A DNA stretch of 64,000 bases from NCBI RefSeq assembly GCF_902809855.1, contig NZ_CADDWJ010000002.1, forward strand, positions 372,001 to 436,000. Reading direction: 5' to 3'. Numbering within the stretch: position 1 is the stretch's first letter; the number at the start of each line of letters is the position of its first letter. The translations under genes and the position numbers were made by a program. Below, one piece after another: positions 36,355 through 44,622 of this stretch. The stretch comes from Acinetobacter sp. Marseille-Q1618. GTDB taxonomy: Bacteria; Pseudomonadota; Gammaproteobacteria; Pseudomonadales; Moraxellaceae. The notes below the pieces were generated by a model that made no database searches, was not told where the DNA came from, and saw nothing but the letters and a program-made list of their open reading frames with translations.

Positions 36355-38016
36355 ATGCTGACACATTTAAATCTACTTAATTTTGCTTTGGCAGATAACC
36401 TTGCAATTGATATTGAACAAGGTTTTAATGTTTTAACAGGTGAAACAGGCGCAGGAAAGTCATTACTTTTAGATGCATTATCAGCATGTCTCGGCGAACG
36501 AACTGATACTAACTATGTGCGTTATGGCGCTGAAAAGGCAGATGTGACTGCAGTGTTTAGCTATCAGGAAAATAGCCCTGAAGATTTATGGCTAAAAACC
36601 CATGAGCTAGATGATGAATCAGGTGAAATTCATTTAAGGCGTGTGATTTTTGCCACAGGCCGCAGTAAAGCATGGATTAATGGCCGTCCAAGTAGTTTAT
36701 CTGAGTTGAAAGAGATCGGGCGTTTATTGGTTCAATTGTATAGTCAGCACAGTCAGCAACAACTTTTAGAACCACCTTATCCTAAACACTGGCTTGATCG
36801 TTATAGTGATTTTCATCGTCCTGCCCAAGATGTACGTGATGCTTATAGCACATGGCAAAAAAATATCAAAAATCATCAAGCAGCTTTAGATGCACAAGTG
36901 ACTCGCTTACAACGTATTGAAACTTTAGAGTTGCAGCTTGAAGAACTTGAAGATGTCATTGCCACAGATTACAAAGAGATCGAACAAGAATTTGACCGCT
37001 TGAGCCATCATGAGCATATCATGCAAGACTGTAGCTATAGCCTAAATGTGTTAGACGAATCTGAACAAAATATCACCCAAGAATTGTCTTCTATTTTACG
37101 TCGCATCGAATCTCATTCTGGTCGTAGTGAGCAGCTTTCTGAAATTTATAATTCAATGTTAAATGCGCAAAGTGAATTAGAGGATGCGACATCCAACTTA
37201 CGTCAATTTATTGATCGACAAAGTTTTGATCCTGAGCGCATGGAACAACTCAACTCACAATTAGAAATTTTCCATCGTTTAGCAAGAAAATATCGCACGC
37301 AACCTGATGAGTTGAAACAACAATATGAAGATTGGCAACAAGAATTTCAACAGCTCCATCAACTTGAAGACCCTGAAACTTTGGCTGAACAGGTTGAGAT
37401 TTCTCACCAAGACTTTTTAAATAAAGCACAACATTTAGACCAAATTCGTAGAGAAGCAGCGATTCCACTTGCCAAACAACTCACGGAACAAGTGAAACAA
37501 CTGGCACTACCTGAAGCACATTTTGAATTTCGTTTTGATCCATTAGAACAAGTTTCAGGCGAAGGACTAAGCTTTATTCAACTCCTCTTTACTGCCAACA
37601 AAGGTATTCCTGCACAGCCACTGGCACGTGTGGCTTCGGGGGGTGAATTGTCACGTATTGCTTTGATTATGCAAGTGATGAATGCTGAGAAAACAGAGTC
37701 TGAAGTTTTGGTTTTTGATGAAATCGATGTCGGTATTAGTGGTGGTACTGCGGAAATTGTAGGGCGTTTATTGGCAAGTCTAGGGCAGCATGTACAAATT
37801 TTATGTATTACTCATCAAGCTCAAGTTGCAGCCCAATCAGACCAACATTTATTGGTGAAAAAATTACAAACTGATCCTGCAAGTAGCACCATCATCGAAC
37901 TTGAAGAAGAGCAGCGCATTTTAGAATTAGCACGTATGACAGGTGGTGTAGAAATCAGTGAAACAACTTTGCAACATGCCAAACAATTGCGTCAACTTAA
38001 ATTCCAACATGCTTAA
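36355..38016 (+). CDS. recN: DNA repair protein RecN
   Basis: A 553-residue SMC-like ATPase for double-strand break repair. MLTHLNLLNFALADNLAIDI and Walker A TGETGAGKSLLLDALSA are at the N-terminus; long coiled coils occupy the middle (LELQLEELEDVIATDYKEIE); the ABC signature RVASGGELSRIALIMQV and Walker B VLVFDEIDVGISGGTAEIVG are at the C-terminus. ATG 36355 is preferred to TTG 36343. It is divergent from ppnP with about 270 bases between. In Acinetobacter RecN also contributes to DNA damage tolerance and transformation. Confidence 0.96.
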   Translation: MLTHLNLLNFALADNLAIDIEQGFNVLTGETGAGKSLLLDALSACLGERTDTNYVRYGAEKADVTAVFSYQENSPEDLWLKTHELDDESGEIHLRRVIFATGRSKAWINGRPSSLSELKEIGRLLVQLYSQHSQQQLLEPPYPKHWLDRYSDFHRPAQDVRDAYSTWQKNIKNHQAALDAQVTRLQRIETLELQLEELEDVIATDYKEIEQEFDRLSHHEHIMQDCSYSLNVLDESEQNITQELSSILRRIESHSGRSEQLSEIYNSMLNAQSELEDATSNLRQFIDRQSFDPERMEQLNSQLEIFHRLARKYRTQPDELKQQYEDWQQEFQQLHQLEDPETLAEQVEISHQDFLNKAQHLDQIRREAAIPLAKQLTEQVKQLALPEAHFEFRFDPLEQVSGEGLSFIQLLFTANKGIPAQPLARVASGGELSRIALIMQVMNAEKTESEVLVFDEIDVGISGGTAEIVGRLLASLGQHVQILCITHQAQVAAQSDQHLLVKKLQTDPASSTIIELEEEQRILELARMTGGVEISETTLQHAKQLRQLKFQHA

Positions 38017-38039
38017 TTTAAATTTATGTTAGAAAATAA

Positions 38040-38067
38040 AAAACCAGTGAAGCATCACTGGTTTTTT
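38040..38067. terminator. Bidirectional terminator between recN and the CsgG-like gene
   Basis: AAAACCAGTGA and TCACTGGTTTT form an 11-bp perfect stem with a four-base loop. Confidence 0.93.
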
Positions 38068-38085
38068 ATTGTAAATAATCAAAAC

Positions 38086-39075
38086 TTACCACTTAATTGG
38101 TTTTTCACTTGAACCTGGTGTCATGTCATAGGTTGGAGTAAAGCTTGAACCTTGCGAACCATAGTTAACATTTGGTTGTAGTTTTAAACCCACTAAAATT
38201 TCCTGACTTAAATTTTGAGCCAAGGTTTCTGCACTGCTGTTATCTAAATTATTATTTAACAGATTTTGTACCGAGTTTTTGGGTAACGCACGGTTAAAGG
38301 TTCCTGATGCCATCACTTTACTGGTATTTGCTTCAATCACACGCCAAGTTAAGCGTACTTGTTCAGCACCTTGATTTAAACCATACATTTGCTGTGAACT
38401 TGCCGCAGACAAATCATTGATACGCCCAACCAATAAATAGTCCGCACCAACTTTTTGCCCAATACGTGCCATCTCATGTGGTGCGCCATCCCATTGTAAA
38501 AATGCATTTTCATATTGCATTTCATCAATATAATGACGATCTAACAAACTTAATTGACCTGATTGCGCTAAATGATTACCCAACGCATCTGCCAATTCTT
38601 CGCTAAACTCACCTGCTGAATCCGCTTGAGCTGAGCGATTATTTTTTTCATAAAACTGAAATGGCAGCACTGCAATACGTCTTAAATGTTGATCTTGCAC
38701 CGTCGATTGATATTGAACCACATGCGCACGAACACGTGCTCGATAGTTATTTTTTGAACCACTTACACTCAGTACTTGGAACTTCGTCACTGAACCAGAG
38801 CCAACACTGTCCACACTAAACACAGGCGAAACCTTACCTGAATAGCTCCAATTATTACCATTCATAGACATATTCACAGTTTCTTCAAGGTCTGCACGTG
38901 GCGAAACTGTTGCACCATTCACTGACTGCACTGCCACCAAAAGTGCTTCAGAAATCGCTTGATGCTGTGTTGCACCACTCCCTGATGCTTCTTTCACCAC
39001 TTCTTTTAATGCAGCAAATGCCGATGAGCATACACCTACAGCCAGCAACGCTGAAAATACAATTTTTTTCATCAT
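38086..39075 (-). CDS. CsgG-like periplasmic/outer-membrane protein
   Basis: A 329-residue exported protein. A signal peptide (KKIVFSALLAVGVCSSAFA) precedes an N-terminal domain with ASGSGATQHQAISEALLVAV, a pattern seen in flagellar FlgT-like and related envelope proteins. A CsgG/curli-assembly-like domain begins RRIAVLPFQFYEKN and includes SLLDRHYIDEMQYENAF, KVGADYLLVGRINDL. There is no lipobox, unlike CsgG. It is the last of four genes, 49 bases after lpoB. Acinetobacter has no flagella, so a FlgT role is excluded; the function is unknown. The start could also be the next Met (39072). Confidence 0.8.
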   Translation of the reverse strand: MMKKIVFSALLAVGVCSSAFAALKEVVKEASGSGATQHQAISEALLVAVQSVNGATVSPRADLEETVNMSMNGNNWSYSGKVSPVFSVDSVGSGSVTKFQVLSVSGSKNNYRARVRAHVVQYQSTVQDQHLRRIAVLPFQFYEKNNRSAQADSAGEFSEELADALGNHLAQSGQLSLLDRHYIDEMQYENAFLQWDGAPHEMARIGQKVGADYLLVGRINDLSAASSQQMYGLNQGAEQVRLTWRVIEANTSKVMASGTFNRALPKNSVQNLLNNNLDNSSAETLAQNLSQEILVGLKLQPNVNYGSQGSSFTPTYDMTPGSSEKPIKW

Positions 39076-39124
39076 TATGATTATCTCGTGCAACTGCTTT
39101 ACAAAGCAGTTGCAACCTTATCAA

Positions 39125-39721
39125 TTACAAACCAAAAGTAGAGCGTTTAGCTGACTTACGAATTTCTTTTTCGCTGGTCCACTCAACAATACCTGTTTGA
39201 ATATTTTGAAGTTTTAAAGTGAATTTATAATATACATCACTCTTACCACCTGCATTTTTCACAATGCTTGATAAATTACCATTGAGCATATATTCAGCAC
39301 CAATATGACCACCTGCTTTCACAGATGTCGATTGATTCACCAAACCACTATTTTTTTGGTAGTTCAATTGCTCAGCCATTGCATTTGCTGCAGTCATATC
39401 AACAAAACGGAATTTACCTGAATTGATCAATTTATTTTGAATGGTATCAGTGATCGATTCCGTATCAATATGCTCTTGGGTTTTGTTGCGAATACGATCC
39501 ACAAACATCACTGGACGACGGTTTTGCGTCAACTGAACGACTACAGGGAAAGTCAACATATCGTCGACCATTTTGTCCGCAATCATTTGTAAATCCGTAG
39601 AACCAAAATCTTTGGTTAATGATTCAACAGCTTGCGCATCGCCATAACTAACATTGGTACTTGCACAACCTGTTAACACTGACGCAGCAAAAAGTGATGC
39701 AACAATAAATTTAATTTTCAT
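39125..39721 (-). CDS. lpoB: LpoB-like penicillin-binding-protein activator lipoprotein
   Basis: A 198-residue lipoprotein with lipobox LTGC near residue 19 (VASLFAASVLTGCASTNVSY). The core ADKMVDDMLTFPVVVQLTQN, RRPVMFVDRIRNKTQEHIDT and HIGAEYMLNGNLSSIVKNAG matches LpoB (COG3417). In enterobacteria LpoB activates PBP1B from the outer membrane. The linker before the globular domain is much shorter than in E. coli, so reaching a PBP through the peptidoglycan would be harder; the partner is unproven here. It lies 14 bases behind the ycfL-like gene, as in E. coli. Confidence 0.85.
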   Translation of the reverse strand: MKIKFIVASLFAASVLTGCASTNVSYGDAQAVESLTKDFGSTDLQMIADKMVDDMLTFPVVVQLTQNRRPVMFVDRIRNKTQEHIDTESITDTIQNKLINSGKFRFVDMTAANAMAEQLNYQKNSGLVNQSTSVKAGGHIGAEYMLNGNLSSIVKNAGGKSDVYYKFTLKLQNIQTGIVEWTSEKEIRKSAKRSTFGL

Positions 39722-39735
39722 GAATTTTATCCTAA

Positions 39736-40140
39736 TTAATCATTCTTCAAATAAACAACAACATCGACAGCCGATGGATTTGGTGCAACGGATTGCACAG
39801 TTTTTACTTCACGACCTGTCAATTGGATCGGTTTCCAACGTGAACCTTCTGGGTTAATTTCCATGCCTTGTGCATCTACCCAAACAATTTTATATTCAAA
39901 AGAGCGACTGACAAACCAGCGGTCTTTAATTGCAAGTGATACTTTTTTCAAGTCACCCACATAAGTCATATTGATACGATCCACACCAACTTTGGTACTT
40001 AACACGGGGTTATTACTAATCGTTTTTACACTATAACTACCATCCGCCGCAGTTTGGGTAGACAATGAATTCGGTGCAGTACATCCCACAAAAGTTGTAG
40101 CAAGCACACCCGCAAAGATCAGTTTTAAAGCTGTTTTCAT
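39736..40140 (-). CDS. YcfL-family lipoprotein (DUF1425)
   Basis: A 134-residue lipoprotein with lipobox FVGC (FAGVLATTFVGCTAPNSL). ISNNPVLSTKVGVDRINMTY and SRSFEYKIVWVDAQGMEINP match YcfL (COG5633), an immunoglobulin-like fold of unknown function. It sits directly before lpoB, an arrangement shared with enterobacteria. It is probably an outer-membrane or periplasmic partner of the cluster. Confidence 0.82.
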   Translation of the reverse strand: MKTALKLIFAGVLATTFVGCTAPNSLSTQTAADGSYSVKTISNNPVLSTKVGVDRINMTYVGDLKKVSLAIKDRWFVSRSFEYKIVWVDAQGMEINPEGSRWKPIQLTGREVKTVQSVAPNPSAVDVVVYLKND

Positions 40141-40159
40141 AGGTTTCTCGGTTTTTTAA

Positions 40160-41512
40160 TTAATGATTGATTGCACTAACACTGGTTGAAATTTTATTAT
40201 TAACATCATTGACATACACAAAAACAGTCTGGTTTGGACTCGCATCTACTTTAATGGTGTCACTCATAGCGCCATTGCCTGAAATTTGTAAATTATGACT
40301 TCCTGGTTTTACTTCAAAACGTGCAATTTGCGTATTACTTGGCAAAGTTGACCATGTTCTTAAATCTGCACGTTCTGTGGCAACGTTCATTAAGTTACCT
40401 GCAAGCTGCCCCAAAGCCCCCAAATGTTGTCCTAATTGTTGCTGTGCAACAAACTTCGTAGTGGCACGAATAATTTGACTTGATACAGTACCAGTGGTGC
40501 GTTCTTTTAATTCTTTTACAGCCAACGCACCAATATCATTCAGTACAAAACTTTGCTGTGCTTCACGCTCGCCTAAACGGACACGTAAGCTCTGCGGTAC
40601 GGTATAGGTACTCGGCTCATAGGTAGCAAAAGCGATATTAACAATGCCATTTGGAACAGGAATCACTAATTTATTTTCAATTTTCTTTGGGACAATGCCT
40701 TGTTCAATAAACACCACAACAGGCACAGTATCTTTGCTCTTTGCTACCATGCGATCTAAACGCTGTACGTCTTTTGCAATATTACTGTCAGCTTGTAATT
40801 CATAAGCTTTTTTATAATCCACCAATGCATCGTTATATTCACCCAATGCTTCCCACAAGTTTGCCGCCATGTAAAAAGCATAGGCATTTTGATAGGTGTT
40901 TTTAATGCGTCCTGCTATTGGATCTAAACCAGAAAATGCTTCATCTAAATTATTCATCGCTTGTGCATTTTCTTGCTTGGCTTTTTCTTTTTCAGATTTT
41001 TTTTCTAATTCTTTTTCGTGATTAATTTCAATTTCACGTTGAATCCGCTGCGCAATACGCATTTCAACGCCTGCTGCCTCTGCATCTTTTAAATAAATAT
41101 AGTTTTTTGCTTGAGAAATATGTGCCAAAACTTGTTCATAAGGAGGCACATCATAAGGCACGATTGAATCATTACTTAACATCGACAAGGCTTTAAAACC
41201 TAAACGTGAAGCACTAACCTTTGCTCGATTATTTTGCTTATCGAGTAACTCAAAAGCTTTTTTATACAATTGACTGCTTTCTTCGTATTGTTGATTGACC
41301 TGCAAAACACGTGCTTTTTCTAAGTGATACAAAATTGCATCTTTAGAATCCATTTTTTTATCAAGTGTTGCAGCAAATGAAGTTGGCATTGTTGCATTTA
41401 AACTACTTCTAAATGCCATCCCCTCATCGTCATAACTTCCAAAAACCCCTGCTTGAGAATTTACGGATGTCGCCAATAAAATGAATAGTAATTTGTTATT
41501 AAAACGTTTCAT
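40160..41512 (-). CDS. COG3014-family envelope protein with TPR-like repeats
   Basis: A 450-residue exported protein. A weak signal peptide (NNKLLFILLATSVNSQAG) is followed by TPR-like helices (SKDAILYHLEKARVLQVNQQ, EALGEYNDALVDYKKAYELQ), a Lys/Glu-rich coiled segment near 165-185 and a beta-rich C-terminal part (NIAFATYEPSTYTVPQSLRV). The pattern is that of COG3014 proteins, which occur beside lpoB and ycfL homologs in several gammaproteobacteria. No lipobox was seen. It is the first gene of the four-gene unit. The function is unknown. Confidence 0.78.
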   Translation of the reverse strand: MKRFNNKLLFILLATSVNSQAGVFGSYDDEGMAFRSSLNATMPTSFAATLDKKMDSKDAILYHLEKARVLQVNQQYEESSQLYKKAFELLDKQNNRAKVSASRLGFKALSMLSNDSIVPYDVPPYEQVLAHISQAKNYIYLKDAEAAGVEMRIAQRIQREIEINHEKELEKKSEKEKAKQENAQAMNNLDEAFSGLDPIAGRIKNTYQNAYAFYMAANLWEALGEYNDALVDYKKAYELQADSNIAKDVQRLDRMVAKSKDTVPVVVFIEQGIVPKKIENKLVIPVPNGIVNIAFATYEPSTYTVPQSLRVRLGEREAQQSFVLNDIGALAVKELKERTTGTVSSQIIRATTKFVAQQQLGQHLGALGQLAGNLMNVATERADLRTWSTLPSNTQIARFEVKPGSHNLQISGNGAMSDTIKVDASPNQTVFVYVNDVNNKISTSVSAINH

Positions 41513-41902
41513 AAAAGTTAGATTTTAGAATTGTAGTACGTGAATAATACAAATTTATACAATTCGTTTCAATAAACAAACCCTACATACTCAATATCTA
41601 CATTTCTTATTCATTTAAAAAAGTTAAATAAAAAATAGAGTATTTATTCTAAGTAAAGATATTTATTGGCTTTTTATTAAGCTAAAGTACAGAATATAAT
41701 GAAGTGCTACAGCGTAAAAAATACTTTTGTTTGGTTAATTATTCAGCAAAATATATTTTATCTCATGTAAATTATTTCAAGTTTTTATATGATTGTTCAT
41801 TTATTTTAGAAAAATTACCCCAATATAGCATAAATAAGTTATGGTATTTTAAAATGATTTCAGAATTTTTTAATATTTTAAAGAACAAGGAGCAGCCTTT
41901 CG
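41513..41902. other. AT-rich intergenic region upstream of algH
   Basis: 390 bases between divergent genes. A TATAAT box at 41695-41700 faces algH and would give a leader of about 200 bases. I see no gene or strong hairpin in it. Confidence 0.5.
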
Positions 41903-42457
41903 GTGACTAAACAATATTTAAAACATCGTTGTCTAATTGCACCACCCGATATGACGGATGATTTTTTTTCACATACGGTGATTTATATTGCACGACATGA
42001 CGATGACGGCGCACAAGGAATCATTGTCAATCGACCTACAGGCTTACAAATTAAAGAGTTACTCAGCGATTTAGAAATTGAAGCAGACCACGTTCACCCA
42101 CATGAAGTATTACAAGGTGGACCTTTACGCCCCGAAGCAGGTTTTGTCTTACATACTGGACAACCAACTTGGCACTCCTCTATTGCCGTTGGCGAAAATA
42201 TTTGCATCACCACCAGTAAAGATATTCTAGATGCAATTGCACATAATGAAGGGGTTGGACGTTATCAAATTGCGTTAGGATATGCCAGTTGGGAAAAAAA
42301 CCAGTTAGAAAATGAAATTGCGCGTGGCGACTGGCTGATTTGTGACTCAGACATGGATTTAATTTTTAATTTACCTTATGGCGAGCGCTGGGATGCGGCT
42401 TATCGTAAAATAGGCATTGATCGTACTTGGTTATCTTCTGAGATTGGACATGCCTGA
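41903..42457 (+). CDS. YqgE/AlgH family protein
   Basis: A 184-residue protein starting from GTG, with AAGGAG upstream at 41889. [37 protein letters not shown] and [16 protein letters not shown] are YqgE/AlgH hallmarks. The family is widespread and its molecular role is unresolved; AlgH was named for an effect on alginate in Pseudomonas. It overlaps ruvX by eight bases, the common yqgE-ruvX pair. Confidence 0.94.
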   Translation: MTKQYLKHRCLIAPPDMTDDFFSHTVIYIARHDDDGAQGIIVNRPTGLQIKELLSDLEIEADHVHPHEVLQGGPLRPEAGFVLHTGQPTWHSSIAVGENICITTSKDILDAIAHNEGVGRYQIALGYASWEKNQLENEIARGDWLICDSDMDLIFNLPYGERWDAAYRKIGIDRTWLSSEIGHA

Positions 42458-42893
42458 TTTATCCCAACCCCAACTTATTTTAGCTTTTGATTTTGGTACG
42501 CAAAAAATGGGGATGGCAGTTGGCTCATCATTGATTGAAAGTGCGACGCCTTTAAGTTTATTTGCCATGAAGGATGGAATTCCGAATTGGGATGAACTGC
42601 TCAAAATCGTCAAACAACATCAACCCAATCTGTTTTTGGTCGGTTTACCTTTAAATATGGATGATACGGAGTCTGAACTTTCAACACGTGCACGTAAATT
42701 TGCTCGTCGTTTACGTCATCAAACCAATATTGAAACCTTAATGGTAGATGAGCGTTTGACAACACGTGAAGCACGAGATGAACTTGAGCATTATCAAGCT
42801 CAAGGTCGAGCAAAAAAACTGGCTGCGGATAGTATTGCTGCGGCATTGTTTATTGAAAGTTGGTATCGCAATCCCGAAGGGATTAATCCTTAA
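42450..42893 (+). CDS. ruvX: Holliday junction resolvase-like RuvX (YqgF)
   Basis: A 147-residue RNase H-fold nuclease. [32 protein letters not shown] and [15 protein letters not shown] contain the conserved acidic residues. YqgF processes the 5' end of pre-16S rRNA in E. coli. The start MPDLSQPQ at 42450 lies inside the end of algH. The gene is followed by a hairpin shared with ppa. Confidence 0.94.
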   Translation: MPDLSQPQLILAFDFGTQKMGMAVGSSLIESATPLSLFAMKDGIPNWDELLKIVKQHQPNLFLVGLPLNMDDTESELSTRARKFARRLRHQTNIETLMVDERLTTREARDELEHYQAQGRAKKLAADSIAAALFIESWYRNPEGINP

Positions 42894-42926
42894 TTTTTAT
42901 AAGATACTTTTAGTTTTTATTTTCCA

Positions 42927-42957
42927 TAAAAATTGGGTGATCATTTGACCACCCAAT
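42927..42957 (-). terminator. Terminator after ppa
   Basis: ATTGGGTG (42932-42939) pairs with CACCCAAT (42950-42957); on the minus strand TTTTT follows. It may also slow transcription coming from ruvX. Confidence 0.75.
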
Positions 42958-42984
42958 CGAATTTGAATTTGAAATCAATTCAAA

Positions 42985-43512
42985 TTATTTTTTAGCAGCT
43001 TCGATTGATTTCAATACTTCAGCTTTAGCCACTTCAGAACCTTCCCAACCTGTCAATTTAACCCATTTACCTGGCTCTAAATCTTTGTAGTGTTGGAAGA
43101 AGTGTTCAATTTGGTTGATCAATAATGGTGGAAGATCGGTATATTCTTGAACATCTTTATAAAGCGGTGTTAATTTTTCGTGCGGTACTGCAACCAGTTT
43201 CGCATCGATACCACCATCATCTTCCATGTTCAATTTACCCACTGGGCGGCAACGAATAACTGAACCATGTACCAAAGGATGTGGTGTGACTACTAATACG
43301 TCTAATGGGTCGCCATCTTCAGACAATGTATTTGGTACATAACCGTAGTTTGCTGGATAGAACATTGCAGTACCCATGAAACGGTCTACAAATAACGCAT
43401 CAGAATCTTTATCTACTTCATATTTGATTGGAGATGCATTTGCAGGAATTTCAATGATCACATAGATGTCATTTGGTGCATCTTTACCCGCAGGGATATT
43501 GCTATAGCTCAT
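42985..43512 (-). CDS. ppa: Inorganic pyrophosphatase, family I
   Basis: A 175-residue soluble pyrophosphatase. [40 protein letters not shown] and [20 protein letters not shown] hold the metal-binding Asp residues of the family. It hydrolyses pyrophosphate from biosynthesis. It is a single-gene unit with a terminator downstream. Confidence 0.97.
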   Translation of the reverse strand: MSYSNIPAGKDAPNDIYVIIEIPANASPIKYEVDKDSDALFVDRFMGTAMFYPANYGYVPNTLSEDGDPLDVLVVTPHPLVHGSVIRCRPVGKLNMEDDGGIDAKLVAVPHEKLTPLYKDVQEYTDLPPLLINQIEHFFQHYKDLEPGKWVKLTGWEGSEVAKAEVLKSIEAAKK

Positions 43513-43640
43513 AGGATACTCTTTTTAGTGAAAACCAATTTTAAAATCTGGTCGATTATAACGCTTTATTTAGCGAACTGCTGACGATTATACAATTTGC
43601 ATCATGTAATTGAATACGCTATAGATTGGAAATTTTGTTT

Positions 43641-44039
43641 TTAAAGCATCCGAATAATCGTAATCAATAAAAATATCGGACATGCCATCGACATAAACCA
43701 AATGATTGTGCGTAACGTTGCCAGATTTAGCAGATAACACAGACCATAAATTATTCTTAAGACAATATAGGCAGTTCCCATCATCATGATAAAACCTTGC
43801 GGTACTACCATGTATTCTGCCATCAAAATTGCTGCAATAAATAAAGGTAAGCTTTCAAAGCTATTCTGCTGTGCTGCATTGGCACGTGCGGCCAAGCCTG
43901 TTGTTTTTGCTAAAAATTCACGTGGATTTTGATTATCTCTAGCTTTAAAACCACCTGCAGCCTTGGCAATAATGGTAAATACATAAGGCAATAAACAGGC
44001 GGTTAAAATTAAATAGATGATGCCATTTATCCCAGACAT
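43641..44039 (-). CDS. MAPEG family membrane protein
   Basis: A 132-residue protein with four hydrophobic helices (SGINGIIYLILTACLLPYVF; LFIAAILMAEYMVV; IVLRIIYGLCYLLNLATLR; IIWFMSMACPIFLLITIIRM). NPREFLAKTTGLAARANAAQ and ESLPLFIAA are MAPEG-like. Bacterial members are of uncertain activity, some being glutathione-related. The start at 44039 fits the first helix; a longer frame to 44165 would overlap the divergent gene. Confidence 0.85.
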   Translation of the reverse strand: MSGINGIIYLILTACLLPYVFTIIAKAAGGFKARDNQNPREFLAKTTGLAARANAAQQNSFESLPLFIAAILMAEYMVVPQGFIMMMGTAYIVLRIIYGLCYLLNLATLRTIIWFMSMACPIFLLITIIRML

Positions 44040-44089
44040 GAATTTATTCTCATGAAATTTGCAAGTTGAATATGATAACACGCCAATGT

Positions 44090-44098
44090 TGTTATAAT
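44090..44098 (+). promoter_or_regulatory. Extended -10 promoter of the small membrane protein gene
   Basis: TGTTATAAT, an extended -10 element (TGn followed by a perfect TATAAT at 44093-44098), 46 bases before the start at 44145. Confidence 0.5.
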
Positions 44099-44144
44099 TT
44101 TCGATAAGTATAGCGTTTTGCAAAAATTGTGTAATGGAGAAAGC

Positions 44145-44537
44145 ATGCAGCCTTCGGATCAGCAAAATCTGCTCACAGTATTAGAGCAGCAACGTCAACA
44201 ATTGCAGCAGGTTGATCGTGTTTTAAAAATTGTACTGCCTATTACAGCATTTTTACTCTGTGTGATTTGTGCAAATTTTAATTGGCAATCCACACTCGGT
44301 ACGTTTCTGATGCTGCTGATCGCATTTTATGCCGTTGGTATCAAGAAAATGAATGTATATCTGTGGTTTGTGATTATCATTGGATATTGCTTGATTGATA
44401 TTTATTTGAGTTATTCAGGTTTTCCATCTTCAGCAATTGGTCGCCAGCTTGGGACGATGTTGACCTTTACTGCGCTTATTGGTTATGGGCGTCCTTATAT
44501 TGATCAATGGTATTTAAAAAGTCAGCAATCGAACTAA
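44145..44537 (+). CDS. Small inner-membrane protein of unknown function
   Basis: A 130-residue protein with a polar N-terminus (QNLLTVLEQQRQQLQQVDRV, likely coiled coil) and three or four helices (IVLPITAFLLCVICANF; LGTFLMLLIAFYAVGI; YLWFVIIIGYCLIDIYL; LGTMLTFTALIGYG). GGAG lies upstream of the ATG at 44145. I do not recognise the family. It stands divergent to the MAPEG gene and convergent with fadD. Confidence 0.75.
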   Translation: MQPSDQQNLLTVLEQQRQQLQQVDRVLKIVLPITAFLLCVICANFNWQSTLGTFLMLLIAFYAVGIKKMNVYLWFVIIIGYCLIDIYLSYSGFPSSAIGRQLGTMLTFTALIGYGRPYIDQWYLKSQQSN

Positions 44538-44574
44538 ACTATAAAATACAATATAAAAACAAAAACAATGAAAA

Positions 44575-44606
44575 AAAAGCGCCATTCACTAATGAATGGC
44601 GCTTTT
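44575..44606. terminator. Bidirectional terminator between the small membrane gene and fadD
   Basis: A perfect 14-bp stem, AAAAGCGCCATTCA with TGAATGGCGCTTTT, and a four-base loop between convergent genes. Confidence 0.95.
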
Positions 44607-44622
44607 CTATATTTTCAATCAA

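Noticed and set aside
41704..41910. 68-codon frame upstream of algH
   Set aside because: It has no ribosome site, consists of AT-rich low-complexity sequence, and ends inside the algH start region.
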